Assembly: GCF_000252995.1 (NCBI RefSeq)
Contig: NC_015761.1
Coordinates: 3,906,001 to 3,970,000 of the forward strand
From: Salmonella bongori NCTC 12419
GTDB taxonomy: Bacteria > Pseudomonadota > Gammaproteobacteria > Enterobacterales > Enterobacteriaceae
DNA: 64,000 nucleotides
Reading direction: 5' to 3'
The notes below the pieces were generated by a model. That model was not told the origin of the DNA. It did no database searches and was given only the letters and a program-made list of their open reading frames with translations. Made by a program: the position numbers and the translations under genes. Shown here one piece after another: positions 17,797 through 27,385 of this stretch (within the stretch, counting starts at the first letter, position 1; each line of letters opens with the position of its first letter).

Positions 17797-18624
17797 TTAG
17801 TACAGTTCGATCGCGCTGGCCAACGGGGTTACGCCAAAGCGTTTTGCGAGCGCCACCAGCTCGTCACGTGCGATGGTCTGTTTCATACCGCCCATCGAAT
17901 AGATTTTGACTAACACCTCAGCTGATTTCTCGGCGGTATCTATCAAACCGAACGCTTCATCAAGGTTAGGTCCGCTTCCGAATACGCCGTGGAAAGGCCA
18001 CAGCACCAGCGAATGTTTTTGCATCTCCTGGGCAGTTGCCTGACCGATTTCATCGGTACCTGGCACCATCCACGGCAAAATGCCCACGCCATCCGGGAAG
18101 ACCACCAGGCACTCAGTGCTCCCTTCCCACAGTTTGCGGGTGATAAGCGCGGTGTTATTTTCCAGGACATAGGTAAGGGCAATCAGGTTGGTGGCGTGGC
18201 AATGCATAATCACGCGGTCTTTGCCGTGGGTGGCTTTGATGCGTTCGCAGTGGGAGAGAAAATGCGCCGGGAGTTCGGAGGTTGGGACGGCTTCATGGGT
18301 TAAGCCCCACAGGATATGGTAACCTGCGCCGTCGCTGTCCACTTTGACCACGCCTAAATTGGCTGCCGGATCGAGCTGAATGTTACGGAAGAATTTGCCG
18401 GAGCCGGTGACGATGAACGGCGTGTTTGCCAGCATCGGCATCGGCTGGCTGAGGGCAATGTAGCGCGGCTTTTCGTGGAAATCAGCGCTAAAGGGGGCAA
18501 TATCCGCCTCATCCAGGCGTAGCGTCAGGTTGCCGCCGTTACGTTCATCCCAGCCTTTCAGCCAGGCGTCGGAAGTCGCTTTGATCATCCCCTGGACAAA
18601 CCAGGAGGTGGTAATATTTTGCAT
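17797..18624 (-). CDS. rhaD: Rhamnulose-1-phosphate aldolase RhaD
   Basis: Class II zinc aldolase that splits L-rhamnulose 1-phosphate into dihydroxyacetone phosphate and L-lactaldehyde; 275 residues, one more than E. coli. The zinc histidines lie in VIMHCHATNLIALTY (HxH near residue 141) and a later His in LVLWPFHGVFGSG. It is the third gene of rhaBAD, separated from rhaA by about 140 bases holding a REP pair. Confidence 0.98.
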   Translation of the reverse strand: MQNITTSWFVQGMIKATSDAWLKGWDERNGGNLTLRLDEADIAPFSADFHEKPRYIALSQPMPMLANTPFIVTGSGKFFRNIQLDPAANLGVVKVDSDGAGYHILWGLTHEAVPTSELPAHFLSHCERIKATHGKDRVIMHCHATNLIALTYVLENNTALITRKLWEGSTECLVVFPDGVGILPWMVPGTDEIGQATAQEMQKHSLVLWPFHGVFGSGPNLDEAFGLIDTAEKSAEVLVKIYSMGGMKQTIARDELVALAKRFGVTPLASAIELY

Positions 18625-18667
18625 GTTCGTGTTCCCATTTATTGCCCGAAGGTTATTCGGGTCTTAC

Positions 18668-18750
18668 GTAGGCCGGATAAGCGCAGCGCCATCCGGCAAT
18701 CGTGTTTCATTTATTGCCGGATGGCGACGCGGGCGTCTTATCCGGCCTAC
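18668..18750. repeat. Inverted REP pair (BIME)
   Basis: Two REP sequences facing each other: 18668-18698 (TAGGCCGGATAAGCGCAGCG, ending CATCCGGCA) and 18715-18750 (TGCCGGATGGCGACG, ending TATCCGGCCTAC). Lies between rhaA and rhaD; within the transcript it can form a large stem that stabilises upstream rhaBA mRNA. Confidence 0.88.
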
Positions 18751-18766
18751 AGATCAGGCGTCGCTG

Positions 18767-20026
18767 TCAGCTACGTTTGCTCAGAATCTCTTTCTCGTAT
18801 GTTCGTACGCTTTCCAGCCATTGGCTGCCAGCAGGCGTATCATGGCGCTGGCAGTACATTTCCCAGACGGCCTGCCACGGCAGGGATTTTTGCTCTTCCA
18901 GCAGCGCCAGACGCGCGGTGTAGTCACCGCTGGCTTCAAGCTGACGCAGTTGTTTTGTGGGTTCCAGCAGAGCGCGCAGCAGCGCTTTTTTCATGTTGCG
19001 GGTACCGATGACCCATGCCGCGATGCGGTTGATAGAGGCGTCAAAGAAATCCAGGCCAATGTGAACGCGATCAAACAGATTGTGGCGCACGATTTCACTG
19101 GCAATTGCCTGGGTTTCATCATCCAGCAATACCACGTGGTCGCTGTCCCAACGTACCGGACGGCTTACATGTAGCAACAGGCGCGGCACGTACAGCATAG
19201 CGGCGGAGATTTTGTCGGAAATCACCTCGGTAGGATGGAAGTGACCGGCGTCCAGACATAGCGCGGTTTGACGGCTGGTGGCATAGCCCATATAGAACTC
19301 ATTGGATCCGACGGTGTAGCTTTCTGCACCAATACCGAACAGCTTGCTTTCTACCGCATCAATATGATGCGCCGGGTTCAGCTTTTCGCTGATCACCTCA
19401 TCCAGTGCCTCCAGCAGACGCTGGCGTGGGGCTAAACGGTCAACGGTGATATCTTTCATGCCGTCCGGGATCCAGATATTCATCACCGACGGTGTGCCCA
19501 ACTGCTCGCCGAAATAGGCTGAAACGCGGCGGCTGGCTTTGCAGTGATCTATCCAGAACTGACGGATTTTGTCGTCAGCATGCGCCAGCGTGAAGCCGTC
19601 TGCGCTCAGAGGATGTGAGAAACAGGACGGGTTGAAATCCAGACCCAGTTTGTTGGCTTTTGCCCATTCCACCCAGTTTTTAAAATGTTCAGGTTTGATT
19701 TGATCGCGGGCAACCGGCGCCTCGGACTCAAGATAAATCGCGTGCAGATTCAGGCGTTTTGGCCCCGGGATCAGGCTCAGTGCCTGCTCAAGGTCCGCAC
19801 GCAGTTCGGTGGCGTTACGCGCTTTACCAGGATAATTACCGGTCGCCTGAATGCCGCCGGTTAGCGAACCTTCCGGGTTTTCAAAACCGGCGACGTCATC
19901 GCCCTGCCAGCAGTGCATAGAGACCGGCAAACGATCGAGCTGGCGCAGCGCCTCTTCGACATCAATACCTACCGCAGCGAAACGTTGTTTCGCCAGTTCC
20001 CAGGCGTGTTCAAGTTGAGTGGTCAT
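18767..20026 (-). CDS. rhaA: L-rhamnose isomerase RhaA
   Basis: Isomerises L-rhamnose to L-rhamnulose using Mn2+/Zn2+ in a TIM barrel; 419 residues as in E. coli. The start at 20026 overlaps the rhaB stop by 4 bases (ATGA) and is preceded by AAGGAG; a TTG two codons earlier is possible but less likely. Recognisable segments are DFNPSCFSHPL, DAGHFHPTEVISDKIS and HVSRPVRWDSDHVV with the metal-binding Glu/Asp/His set. Confidence 0.98.
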   Translation of the reverse strand: MTTQLEHAWELAKQRFAAVGIDVEEALRQLDRLPVSMHCWQGDDVAGFENPEGSLTGGIQATGNYPGKARNATELRADLEQALSLIPGPKRLNLHAIYLESEAPVARDQIKPEHFKNWVEWAKANKLGLDFNPSCFSHPLSADGFTLAHADDKIRQFWIDHCKASRRVSAYFGEQLGTPSVMNIWIPDGMKDITVDRLAPRQRLLEALDEVISEKLNPAHHIDAVESKLFGIGAESYTVGSNEFYMGYATSRQTALCLDAGHFHPTEVISDKISAAMLYVPRLLLHVSRPVRWDSDHVVLLDDETQAIASEIVRHNLFDRVHIGLDFFDASINRIAAWVIGTRNMKKALLRALLEPTKQLRQLEASGDYTARLALLEEQKSLPWQAVWEMYCQRHDTPAGSQWLESVRTYEKEILSKRS

Positions 20027-21492
20027 GCGCAAAGCTCCTTTGTCTGTCGTGTTGGTTGAAACTGCGCTTTGTGACGGGCAATTTCACTGTCAGGATTAGG
20101 GATAAAGGTTTTCAGGTCGTCGTTAGCGCAAACAACCTGGCGGAACTCATCGACGTTGCTTAGCTCGTCGAGAGTCATTAATTGGATACCGATGTTGCCA
20201 AGAGTGGAGGCTTCAATCGGCCCGGCCAGCACCCGTATACCGCAGGCGTCGGCGCACAATTGATTGAGTAGAGTGTTCTGGCAGCCGCCGCCGACAATAT
20301 GCAACTGGCTGAATGCTTCCCCACGCAGGCAGGCCAGCTCCTCCAGGACATCGGCATACAGCAAGGCCAGGCTGTCAAAGATGCAGCGCGCCAGCTCGGC
20401 ATTGCTGACGGGAACCGGCTGGTCGGTTTCGCGGCAGGCAGCCTGAATCTCGGCGCTCATATCTGCCGGATTGATAAAGCGGTCGTCATTCGGGTTAATC
20501 AGGAAACGGCAGGCGGGAAGTGCCTGCGTTTGCGCGATCAACGCTGGCAGATCGGTCACATTGCGTTCTTTCAGCACACGCTGAAGCAGCCACAGGCCCA
20601 TGATATTTTTCAGCACACGGTAGCGGCCTTCCGCCCCGCCTTCGTTGGTGATGTTGGCGGCCAATGCGTCGTCGGTGGTGTACGGCATCTTGCTTTCGAA
20701 GCCCATCAATGACCAGGTCCCTGATGAAAGATAGGCGCTATGCTTATTCGCCAGCGGTGAGGCAATGACGGCGCTGGCCGTATCGTGGCTGGCGACGGCA
20801 ACCACCGGGATACGGTTGCCCTGCGGACAGATCCAGTAACCAATGACATTGCCAGGGTGGGTCGGGCGACCAAACCAGCTTTTCTCTACCCCGGCCCATG
20901 CCAGCAACGTTTCGTCCCAGTCATCGGTGTTGATGTTGACCAATTGAGTGGTCGTGGCGTTGGTATATTCCCAGTTCAGTTCACCGGTCAGGCGATAGCT
21001 AAAGTAGTCGGGCATCAGCAGCGCGTGCGCAACCTGAGGAAGTAACTCTGGCTGCTGTTCGGCCAGTGCGCGCAGTTGATAAAGCGTATTGAACGGCAGA
21101 AACTGAATGCCGCTACGGTGATAGATTTCACTTTTACCGAGCTGTTTCTGTGCCTGAGCCATTATGCCGGTTGTTCGGCTGTCACGGTAAGAGATCGGTA
21201 AACCGACGCGTTGACCCTGTTTGTCGATCAGCACATAGTCCACACCCCAGGTATCAATCCCGATACTGTCAATCCGGATACCTTCATCGCACACTTTCTG
21301 TAGCCCCAGGCGAATAGCCGCTTCCAGGCTATCAATATCCCAGGTATCAAAGCCTGCTGTTTTTTGCAGGCAGTTGGTGAAGCGGTGGATTTCGCGCAGC
21401 GACAGGGTGCGATGATCGCAATCGTAACGCGCCAGCATTACGCGTCCGCTGGATGCCCCGAGATCGACCGCGACACAATGGCGAAAAGTCAT
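20023..21492 (-). CDS. rhaB: Rhamnulokinase RhaB
   Basis: FGGY-family kinase that phosphorylates L-rhamnulose at C1; 489 residues, as in E. coli. The N-terminal ATPase phosphate-1 motif is VAVDLGASSGRVML, the GIDTWGVDYVLID segment marks the sugar site, and HIVGGGCQNTLLNQLCAD is the C-terminal adenosine motif. First gene of rhaBAD, divergent from rhaS across 300 bases holding the CRP and RhaS sites. Confidence 0.98.
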   Translation of the reverse strand: MTFRHCVAVDLGASSGRVMLARYDCDHRTLSLREIHRFTNCLQKTAGFDTWDIDSLEAAIRLGLQKVCDEGIRIDSIGIDTWGVDYVLIDKQGQRVGLPISYRDSRTTGIMAQAQKQLGKSEIYHRSGIQFLPFNTLYQLRALAEQQPELLPQVAHALLMPDYFSYRLTGELNWEYTNATTTQLVNINTDDWDETLLAWAGVEKSWFGRPTHPGNVIGYWICPQGNRIPVVAVASHDTASAVIASPLANKHSAYLSSGTWSLMGFESKMPYTTDDALAANITNEGGAEGRYRVLKNIMGLWLLQRVLKERNVTDLPALIAQTQALPACRFLINPNDDRFINPADMSAEIQAACRETDQPVPVSNAELARCIFDSLALLYADVLEELACLRGEAFSQLHIVGGGCQNTLLNQLCADACGIRVLAGPIEASTLGNIGIQLMTLDELSNVDEFRQVVCANDDLKTFIPNPDSEIARHKAQFQPTRQTKELCA

Positions 21493-21792
21493 GATGAGGT
21501 CCTTCTGAAAGTGAATGCACCCAGTCTAAGAACCCCAGCTCACCGCTACCTTCTTGTTAGTGACAGTCAGAATTAGCCGCTGGCAACATGGCAAAGATGA
21601 ACGTGATAGCGTTCACAGTTTCCATTAATTTGCCGGTTTCATGCTGATGTGATGCCCGCCGCATTTCCCGATCTTTCCGCTGGTTTCTTGAAAAAATGAC
21701 CGTCTTTACGCGCTTTAGCGTCGAAAATTTAAGGTGAGATTGATAACCCTTAATTACTATTTCGGTCATGTTGAATTCAGGAGGAAGCGAGC
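21493..21792. promoter_or_regulatory. Divergent rhaBAD / rhaSR control region
   Basis: Three hundred bases without a gene between rhaB and rhaS. By homology with E. coli it holds the RhaS-activated rhaBAD promoter and the RhaR-activated rhaSR promoter. A CRP site is visible at 21601-21618. I did not delimit the RhaS and RhaR half-sites. Confidence 0.8.
21601..21618. promoter_or_regulatory. CRP site in the rhaBAD/rhaSR region
   Basis: CGTGA-TAGCGT-TCACA is a near-consensus CRP half-site pair (TGTGA-N6-TCACA in reverse), about 110 bases upstream of the rhaB start, consistent with known cAMP-CRP activation of rhaBAD. Confidence 0.75.
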
Positions 21793-22629
21793 ATGACTGT
21801 ACTGCATAGCGTGGATTTTTTTCCGTCAGGTAAGGCCCCTGTCGCCATTGAACCCCGACTTCCCCAATCGGCGTTTCCGGAACATCATCATGATTTTCAT
21901 GAAATTGTGATTGTTGAGCATGGAACCGGAATTCACGTTTTTAACGGTCAGCCTTATACCATTAGCGGCGGTACCGTCTGCTTTGTTCGCGATCATGATC
22001 GGCATTTATATGAACATACTGATAATCTCTGCCTGACGAATGTGTTATACCGCTCGCCGGACGCGTTTCAGTTTCTTGCCGGATTAAATCAGCTTCTTCC
22101 GCAGGAACAGGACGGGCACTATCCCTCCCACTGGCGGGTCAATCAGGGAATATTGCAACAGGTTCGCCAGTTGGTGGGGCAAATGGAGAATGTGGGTGAA
22201 GGAATGGACGCGCCGACGGCGGCGAACCGTGAAATCCTGTTTATGCAACTGCTGGTTTTGTTGCGTAAAAGCAGTCTGATGGAAGGCGCGGTCGATAATG
22301 ATGCACGTCTTAATCACCTGATGGCATGGCTGGAAGACCATTTTGCCGAAGAGGTATGTTGGGAAGCTGTGGCGGAGCAGTTTTCGCTGTCGCTCCGCAC
22401 TCTGCATCGTCAGCTTAAACAGCATACCGGGCTTACCCCCCAACGTTATCTCAACCGTTTACGCCTGATTAAGGCCCGCCATCTGCTGCGCCATAGTGAT
22501 GAAAGCGTTACTGACATTGCCTATCGCTGCGGTTTTGGCGACAGTAACCACTTTTCGACGCTTTTTCGCCGCGAATTCAACTGGTCACCTCGTGATATTC
22601 GTCAGGGGCGCGATGCGATACTCCAGTAA
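21793..22629 (+). CDS. rhaS: RhaS, AraC-family activator of rhaBAD and rhaT
   Basis: L-rhamnose-responsive activator, 278 residues. The N-terminal cupin-like sugar-binding domain contains FPEHHHDFHEIVIVEHGTG; the C-terminal AraC DNA-binding domain has two helix-turn-helix units (FSLSLRTLHRQLKQHTG and VTDIAYRCGFGDSNHFSTLFRREF). A GAGGAAGC Shine-Dalgarno lies upstream. It is followed 130 bases later by rhaR, with a REP-like repeat in the gap. Confidence 0.98.
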   Translation: MTVLHSVDFFPSGKAPVAIEPRLPQSAFPEHHHDFHEIVIVEHGTGIHVFNGQPYTISGGTVCFVRDHDRHLYEHTDNLCLTNVLYRSPDAFQFLAGLNQLLPQEQDGHYPSHWRVNQGILQQVRQLVGQMENVGEGMDAPTAANREILFMQLLVLLRKSSLMEGAVDNDARLNHLMAWLEDHFAEEVCWEAVAEQFSLSLRTLHRQLKQHTGLTPQRYLNRLRLIKARHLLRHSDESVTDIAYRCGFGDSNHFSTLFRREFNWSPRDIRQGRDAILQ

Positions 22630-22708
22630 CGCGAATGCTATCACCGTTTTTGGTTACAGGATTTGCTAGTAATAAGCGCCTTGTAATACCGGGTGGCGGC
22701 GATCTATA

Positions 22709-22739
22709 GGTCGGGTAAACGTAGCGCTACCCGGCAAGC
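22709..22739. repeat. REP-like palindrome between rhaS and rhaR
   Basis: Variant REP (AGGTCGGGTAAACGTAGCG, CTACCCGGCAAG) immediately upstream of the rhaR ribosome-binding site. It may attenuate or stabilise the rhaSR transcript. Confidence 0.65.
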
Positions 22740-22759
22740 ATTCAACCTGAGGTGTTGCG

Positions 22760-23608
22760 GTGGCGAATCAATTGATCCTTCTCAAAGACGATTTTTTTGC
22801 GGATGACGAGCAGGCCGTCGCCGTTGCCGCTCGCTATCCTCAGGATGTCTTTGCAGAACATACTCATGAGTTTTGCGAACTTGTCATTGTCTGGCGCGGC
22901 AATGGTCTGCACGTACTAAACGATCGTCCTTACCGGATCACGCGTGGCGATCTGTTTTATATCCGCGCCCAGGACAAACACTCCTACGCCTCCGTTAATG
23001 ACCTGGTTTTGCAGAACATCATTTATTGTCCCGAACGGTTGAAGCTGAATCTGGATTGGGATACGGCTATCCCCGGATTTAATCATGCCGATGGGCATCC
23101 CCACTGGCGATTAGGCAGCGCCGGCATGGCACAGGCACGTCAGCTGATTGGTCAGATTGAGCATGAAAGCCAGCAGCATGATCCACAGGCGAATACCATG
23201 ACGGAACTGTTGTTCGGCCAGTTGGTAATGACGCTACAACGACATCGCTATGCGACCACTACCCAATCACCAATCTCCAGCGAGACGCTGCTCGATAAGC
23301 TGATTACCGCGCTGGCCGCAAGTCTGGAACGCCCCTTTGTGCTGGATGCCTTTTGCGCACAGGAGCAGTGCAGCGAGCGGGTGTTACGCCAGCAGTTCAG
23401 AAGCCAAACCGGAATGAGTATTAACCAGTATCTGCGCCAGGTACGTATTTGCCACGGACAGTATCTGCTTTCGCACAGTCGGTTGATGATTGGGGACATT
23501 GCGATGCGCTGCGGTTTTGAAGACAGCAATTATTTTTCGGTGGTATTCACACGGGAAACCGGGATGACGCCAAGCCAGTGGCGTCATCTCAGTGAGCAGA
23601 GCGATTAA
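22760..23608 (+). CDS. rhaR: RhaR, AraC-family activator of rhaSR
   Basis: Rhamnose-responsive activator of its own operon, 282 residues. The start is GTG at 22760 with GAGGTG upstream; E. coli RhaR is annotated with a longer N-terminus (about 312), so the first residues are less certain. The N-terminal domain contains FAEHTHEFCELVIVWRGNGLH and the C-terminal HTH pair is CSERVLRQQFRSQTGMSINQ and IAMRCGFEDSNYFSVVFTRETG. The stop overlaps the convergent rhaT stop by 4 bases. Confidence 0.96.
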   Translation: MANQLILLKDDFFADDEQAVAVAARYPQDVFAEHTHEFCELVIVWRGNGLHVLNDRPYRITRGDLFYIRAQDKHSYASVNDLVLQNIIYCPERLKLNLDWDTAIPGFNHADGHPHWRLGSAGMAQARQLIGQIEHESQQHDPQANTMTELLFGQLVMTLQRHRYATTTQSPISSETLLDKLITALAASLERPFVLDAFCAQEQCSERVLRQQFRSQTGMSINQYLRQVRICHGQYLLSHSRLMIGDIAMRCGFEDSNYFSVVFTRETGMTPSQWRHLSEQSD

Positions 23609-24639
23609 CTAGCCATCCCCATTCCGACGATATTGGCAGCAACGATGATCACGACGCAGCCCAGACTCAATACGCTGACAGGATGACGACCGGCATTTTT
23701 CCACTCTTTCAGTAACAGACCGACAATCCCGCCGCACAGCACATAGAAGCTCATATGCAGCATCCAGCTCATATAGTCATATTGCGCCGGAATACGCGCG
23801 TGGCCCCAGGCATAGAAAAAGAACTGTAAATACCACATCAGACCGCCCAGCGCCGACAGCAGTATATTGCTGATGATCAGCGGTTTTGCCAGCGAGAAGT
23901 CAGCTTTTATCGACAGGTTTTTCACTTTTGCCAGACGAATAAAGCAGAAGCCAAGGTTAACCAGCGCGCCGCCGCCCATGATCACGACATAGCTTGGCAG
24001 GGCGACATAAAGCGGGTCAACACCCAGCGCGGCAGCGGCTTCGTGCATCGGTTTTGCCGCATTCATCGCAAACGACATTCCGGCGGAGAATACGCCACAC
24101 ATAACCGCCAGCAGCAAGCCTTTTTTCAGATTAAACTCTTCAGCTTTAATCCCCATTTTGCGCTCTTTTAACTGCCCGGCGCGCGTCACAATCCCGACGC
24201 CGATCAGGGCGACAAAGACGCCAAGCAGGGTCATGCGTCCCCCTTCGGTATGGATTAACACATCGAAATTACCGTTGATAATCGGCGTCATCAGTGTGCC
24301 GACGATAAGCGTAATGCCGATAGCGATACCGATACCCATTGACATGCCAAGGTAACGCATGGTCAGGCCGTAATTAATGTTGCCGATGCCCCACATGGCG
24401 CCGAACAAAAAAACGGGTAGAAGCGTGGAGAGACTAAACGATCCATAATAGGTCCAGAAATCTGGTAGCAACAAGGCGCTAATTGCCCATGGCAGAATAA
24501 GCCAGGAGACAATGCCGCCCACTGACCACATGGTTTCCCATGACCACTGTTTCACTTGTTTGAACGGGGCATAGAAACAGGCTGCACTGGCCGCCCCTAT
24601 CAAATGCCAGAAAATACCCATCGTAATCGCATTACTCAT
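23605..24639 (-). CDS. rhaT: L-rhamnose:H+ symporter RhaT
   Basis: Inner-membrane proton symporter for L-rhamnose and L-lyxose; 344 residues as in E. coli, with about ten transmembrane helices. Family segments MGIFWHLIGAASAACFYAPFK and MWGIGNINYGLTMRYLGMSMGIGI are intact. It is convergent with rhaR, and its upstream region carries a CRP-type site; activation by RhaS is expected. Confidence 0.98.
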   Translation of the reverse strand: MSNAITMGIFWHLIGAASAACFYAPFKQVKQWSWETMWSVGGIVSWLILPWAISALLLPDFWTYYGSFSLSTLLPVFLFGAMWGIGNINYGLTMRYLGMSMGIGIAIGITLIVGTLMTPIINGNFDVLIHTEGGRMTLLGVFVALIGVGIVTRAGQLKERKMGIKAEEFNLKKGLLLAVMCGVFSAGMSFAMNAAKPMHEAAAALGVDPLYVALPSYVVIMGGGALVNLGFCFIRLAKVKNLSIKADFSLAKPLIISNILLSALGGLMWYLQFFFYAWGHARIPAQYDYMSWMLHMSFYVLCGGIVGLLLKEWKNAGRHPVSVLSLGCVVIIVAANIVGMGMAS

Positions 24640-25265
24640 GACATGATCCTCATTATTTTTATGGACGGGGTACCCCTTCCGTAGGCATGAGTTTAAAAAT
24701 TGTTCAGCCTGTTAACCTTGTAACGTTTGCCGCCGTTGCGCGTACTCTGGCAATCAGCACGTTAATGAGGTGATTAAGTTCACGTTTTAAAAAAGACGAA
24801 ACAGATGATGGTGATATAAGACTTAGTTAATGCAGCGGATAATATTAGTTTTATAAACTTCCTTCATAAAAACGACACGAAACGGTATGGTTGGCAATAA
24901 TGCAAAGAAAACGCTGCGTGAGATCACATAATGAGGAAATCCTGACGAACTGCCAGTTAAAAAATGGTTATACAGGGATTGGTTATTTTATTTGATTATA
25001 TTTATAGTTTAAATGCCTAAAAATTAATGTTAGCAATCAACAAAATATAATAATAAGGAAATCCCTATATTAACGACGTTAATGAAGTTACAGTTTATTT
25101 TTATGTTGCGAATATAAATTTCATTTATTTTATTTTGCTTTTTGAACATTATCTCAATTTTAAATTAAAGGAGATTGTCTGTATTGTCGCGCTCCGTAAT
25201 GCATATTATGGTTGCAATGTTAGACATAAAACACCGTTTTAATTTTAAATTGAATGGATCATGTT
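24640..25265. promoter_or_regulatory. Long AT-rich divergent region between rhaT and the KdgM-like porin gene
   Basis: About 620 bases with no credible gene. The rhaT-proximal part has ordinary composition and a CRP-type site at 24768-24785. From about 24830 to 25250 the sequence is markedly AT-rich with poly-A/T runs, typical of an H-NS-silenced promoter. Both flanking genes read outward. I see no RNA gene or repeat in it. Confidence 0.6.
24768..24785. promoter_or_regulatory. CRP-type site upstream of rhaT
   Basis: GTGA-TTAAGT-TCAC at 24770-24783 is a symmetric CRP core, about 130 bases upstream of the rhaT start. CRP activation of rhaT is known in E. coli; use of this site is inferred. Confidence 0.65.
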
Positions 25266-25937
25266 ATGAGAAAAGCTCTTTTCTTACTATTACCTCTTGC
25301 TGTAACTAATGCGCATGCAGTTTATGTTGATGTTCGCCATGAATATCTTGACGACAGTAAAGCTAACTTTGACCGTGCATATATCTCTCATCGTTTTGCG
25401 AATGGTTTTGGTTTTGCGCTGGAGGCTATCTCAAAATCAGGCGGGGATGACACAAATAAAGCCTTTAACGATATGGAAACACAGGGTAACGAATATACGA
25501 TAAGCTATCAGTTCAAAACCGGAGATGTCGCCTGGCAGCCGGGTTTTGTGCTGGAAACGGGTGACGGTTATTCTACCTATAAGCCTTATTTTCGCGCGAC
25601 GTGGACATTGAGTGAAAGCTGGTGGATTGGGGCGCGTTATCGTTTCGAATATGTACGACGCTCTTCTGATGCCCGGGATGATGATACCATCAATCGTATG
25701 GATGCTTGGGCAGGTTATAAATGGAATAATTTTGACTGGACCATTGAAGGGATTTATAAGAAAGCCGATAAATATGATCTTTATGATGGTGGTAAGGATA
25801 ACTATGAATATAACTTCAGAACGGCTTATATCATCGGCCAATGGTCTCCGTTTGTTGAGGTCGGTAATGTTTCTGTAAGCGGCAACAGTGATGAAAGGCA
25901 AACGCGTTTCCGTGTTGGTTTAGGTTACACCTTTTAA
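25266..25937 (+). CDS. KdgM-family outer-membrane oligosaccharide porin
   Basis: Beta-barrel porin of 223 residues with a signal peptide MRKALFLLLPLAVTNAHA cut before VYVDVRHEY. The sequence matches Dickeya KdgM and E. coli NanC/OmpL relatives: DRAYISHRFANGFGFALE early, and PFVEVGNVSVSGNSDERQTRFR with terminal GLGYTF, ending in the Phe of barrel proteins. KdgM channels take up oligogalacturonates. The start at 25266 gives a clean signal peptide; 25254 would add four residues. Neighbours (rhaT, TRAP genes) suggest uptake of plant-derived or uronic acid sugars; the substrate is not shown. Confidence 0.87.
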   Translation: MRKALFLLLPLAVTNAHAVYVDVRHEYLDDSKANFDRAYISHRFANGFGFALEAISKSGGDDTNKAFNDMETQGNEYTISYQFKTGDVAWQPGFVLETGDGYSTYKPYFRATWTLSESWWIGARYRFEYVRRSSDARDDDTINRMDAWAGYKWNNFDWTIEGIYKKADKYDLYDGGKDNYEYNFRTAYIIGQWSPFVEVGNVSVSGNSDERQTRFRVGLGYTF

Positions 25938-26077
25938 TCATTATTTCCGTCTGTTATTTATTCCCTTTTCCGGCTGCTTTACAGGCAGCCGGATTTTTTA
26001 TGTGGCGATCCTCGTCGGATAATTGTTAGTGTGCGTAGTTTGCTAAACAGCAACGAGTATAATTGAGAATAAAGCGT

Positions 26078-27385
26078 TTACATGATACCCAACAGACGCG
26101 GTAAAAACAGAGTGATTTCCGGCAAGTAGGTAATTAATAACAGAACACCGATAATTGCCCCGTAAAAAGGTACCAGCGGCTTGATCACATGCTCAACTTT
26201 GACCTTTCCTACACTTGCTCCCACGTATAAACCACTACCCACGGGCGGAGTAATAGTACCAATCGCCAGGTTATAGATCATGATAATACCGAAATGAACA
26301 GGATCGACGCCCAGTTTAATCATAATCGGCAGCAGAATCGGCGTAAAAATCAGAATTGCAGGGCCGATATCCATAAATGCGCCGATGATTAATAAAAAGA
26401 CGGTAATCACCAACAGGATAACGTGTTTATTAGCGGAAATACCAAGGATCATATCGCTTAACGCCGCAGGGATATTGGTGATCGACATTGAAAAGGACAT
26501 TGCCGAAGAGGTCGCCAGCAGGAACATGATCACCCCCGTCATTACGACGGTTTGCAGCAAAATCGAGGGTAAGTCTTTAATTTTCAGTGTGCGGTAAAAA
26601 ACCATCGTCAGCAATAATGTATAAATCACCGCAATAGCCGATGCTTCAATCGCGGTAAAAATTCCTTGTACAATACCGCCGACAATAATCACGATCAGTA
26701 GCAGGCTGGGAATGGCTTCAACGGCCACTTTTAGCGCCATTCCTTTTTGAACAGTAAAAAAGACACGGTAGTTATGACGTCTGGCGACCACCAGCGTGAC
26801 CAACATACAGCCGATGCCCCATAGTACGCCCGCCACTAAACCTCCGGCAAACAGCGCGGCAATCGACGTTCCCCCGCTTGCCAGCGCGTAAAGGATAAAG
26901 GCTGTGGTGGGTGGAATTAGCATTCCCGTTGGCGCTGAGGCGATATTAACGGCGGCGGCGAAGCCCCGATCGTAACCTTCACGGGCGCTCATTGGCACCA
27001 TGACGCCGCCAATCGAGGTAGATGCGGCAATGGCTGAGCCGGAAATTGCCCCGAACATCATGTTGCCGACGATATTGGTATACGACAGCGAACCGGGCAG
27101 TTTGCCGGTAAACAGTTTGGCAAAATTGACCAGCCGGGTGGCGATTCCGCCGCTATTCATGATCACCCCGGACAAAACGAAGAACGGTACGGCCAGTAAG
27201 GCAAAGCTATCCAGACTGGAGAACATTTTTTGCGCGGTGGCGAACATCGAAATGTCGAAAGGCAGCACCAGCATCATCGTGCTGAATGAGGCAATGACGA
27301 TGCAGATCCCAATTGGCGCGCCCATCGCCAGTAAAACAACAAAAACGGCAATGAGCGTACAGGAGGCAAAAATAGGGTCAATCAT
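26078..27385 (-). CDS. TRAP transporter large permease (DctM type)
   Basis: Integral membrane protein of 435 residues with about 12 hydrophobic segments, matching the DctM/SiaM/YiaN family that forms the transport channel of TRAP systems. Family-typical segments are FAKLFTGKLPGSLSYTNIVGNMMFGAISGSAIA and ASAPTGMLIPPTTAFILYA (residues about 88-165). Its start overlaps the DctQ-type stop by 8 bases. Third gene of the leftward P-Q-M operon. Confidence 0.93.
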   Translation of the reverse strand: MIDPIFASCTLIAVFVVLLAMGAPIGICIVIASFSTMMLVLPFDISMFATAQKMFSSLDSFALLAVPFFVLSGVIMNSGGIATRLVNFAKLFTGKLPGSLSYTNIVGNMMFGAISGSAIAASTSIGGVMVPMSAREGYDRGFAAAVNIASAPTGMLIPPTTAFILYALASGGTSIAALFAGGLVAGVLWGIGCMLVTLVVARRHNYRVFFTVQKGMALKVAVEAIPSLLLIVIIVGGIVQGIFTAIEASAIAVIYTLLLTMVFYRTLKIKDLPSILLQTVVMTGVIMFLLATSSAMSFSMSITNIPAALSDMILGISANKHVILLVITVFLLIIGAFMDIGPAILIFTPILLPIMIKLGVDPVHFGIIMIYNLAIGTITPPVGSGLYVGASVGKVKVEHVIKPLVPFYGAIIGVLLLITYLPEITLFLPRLLGIM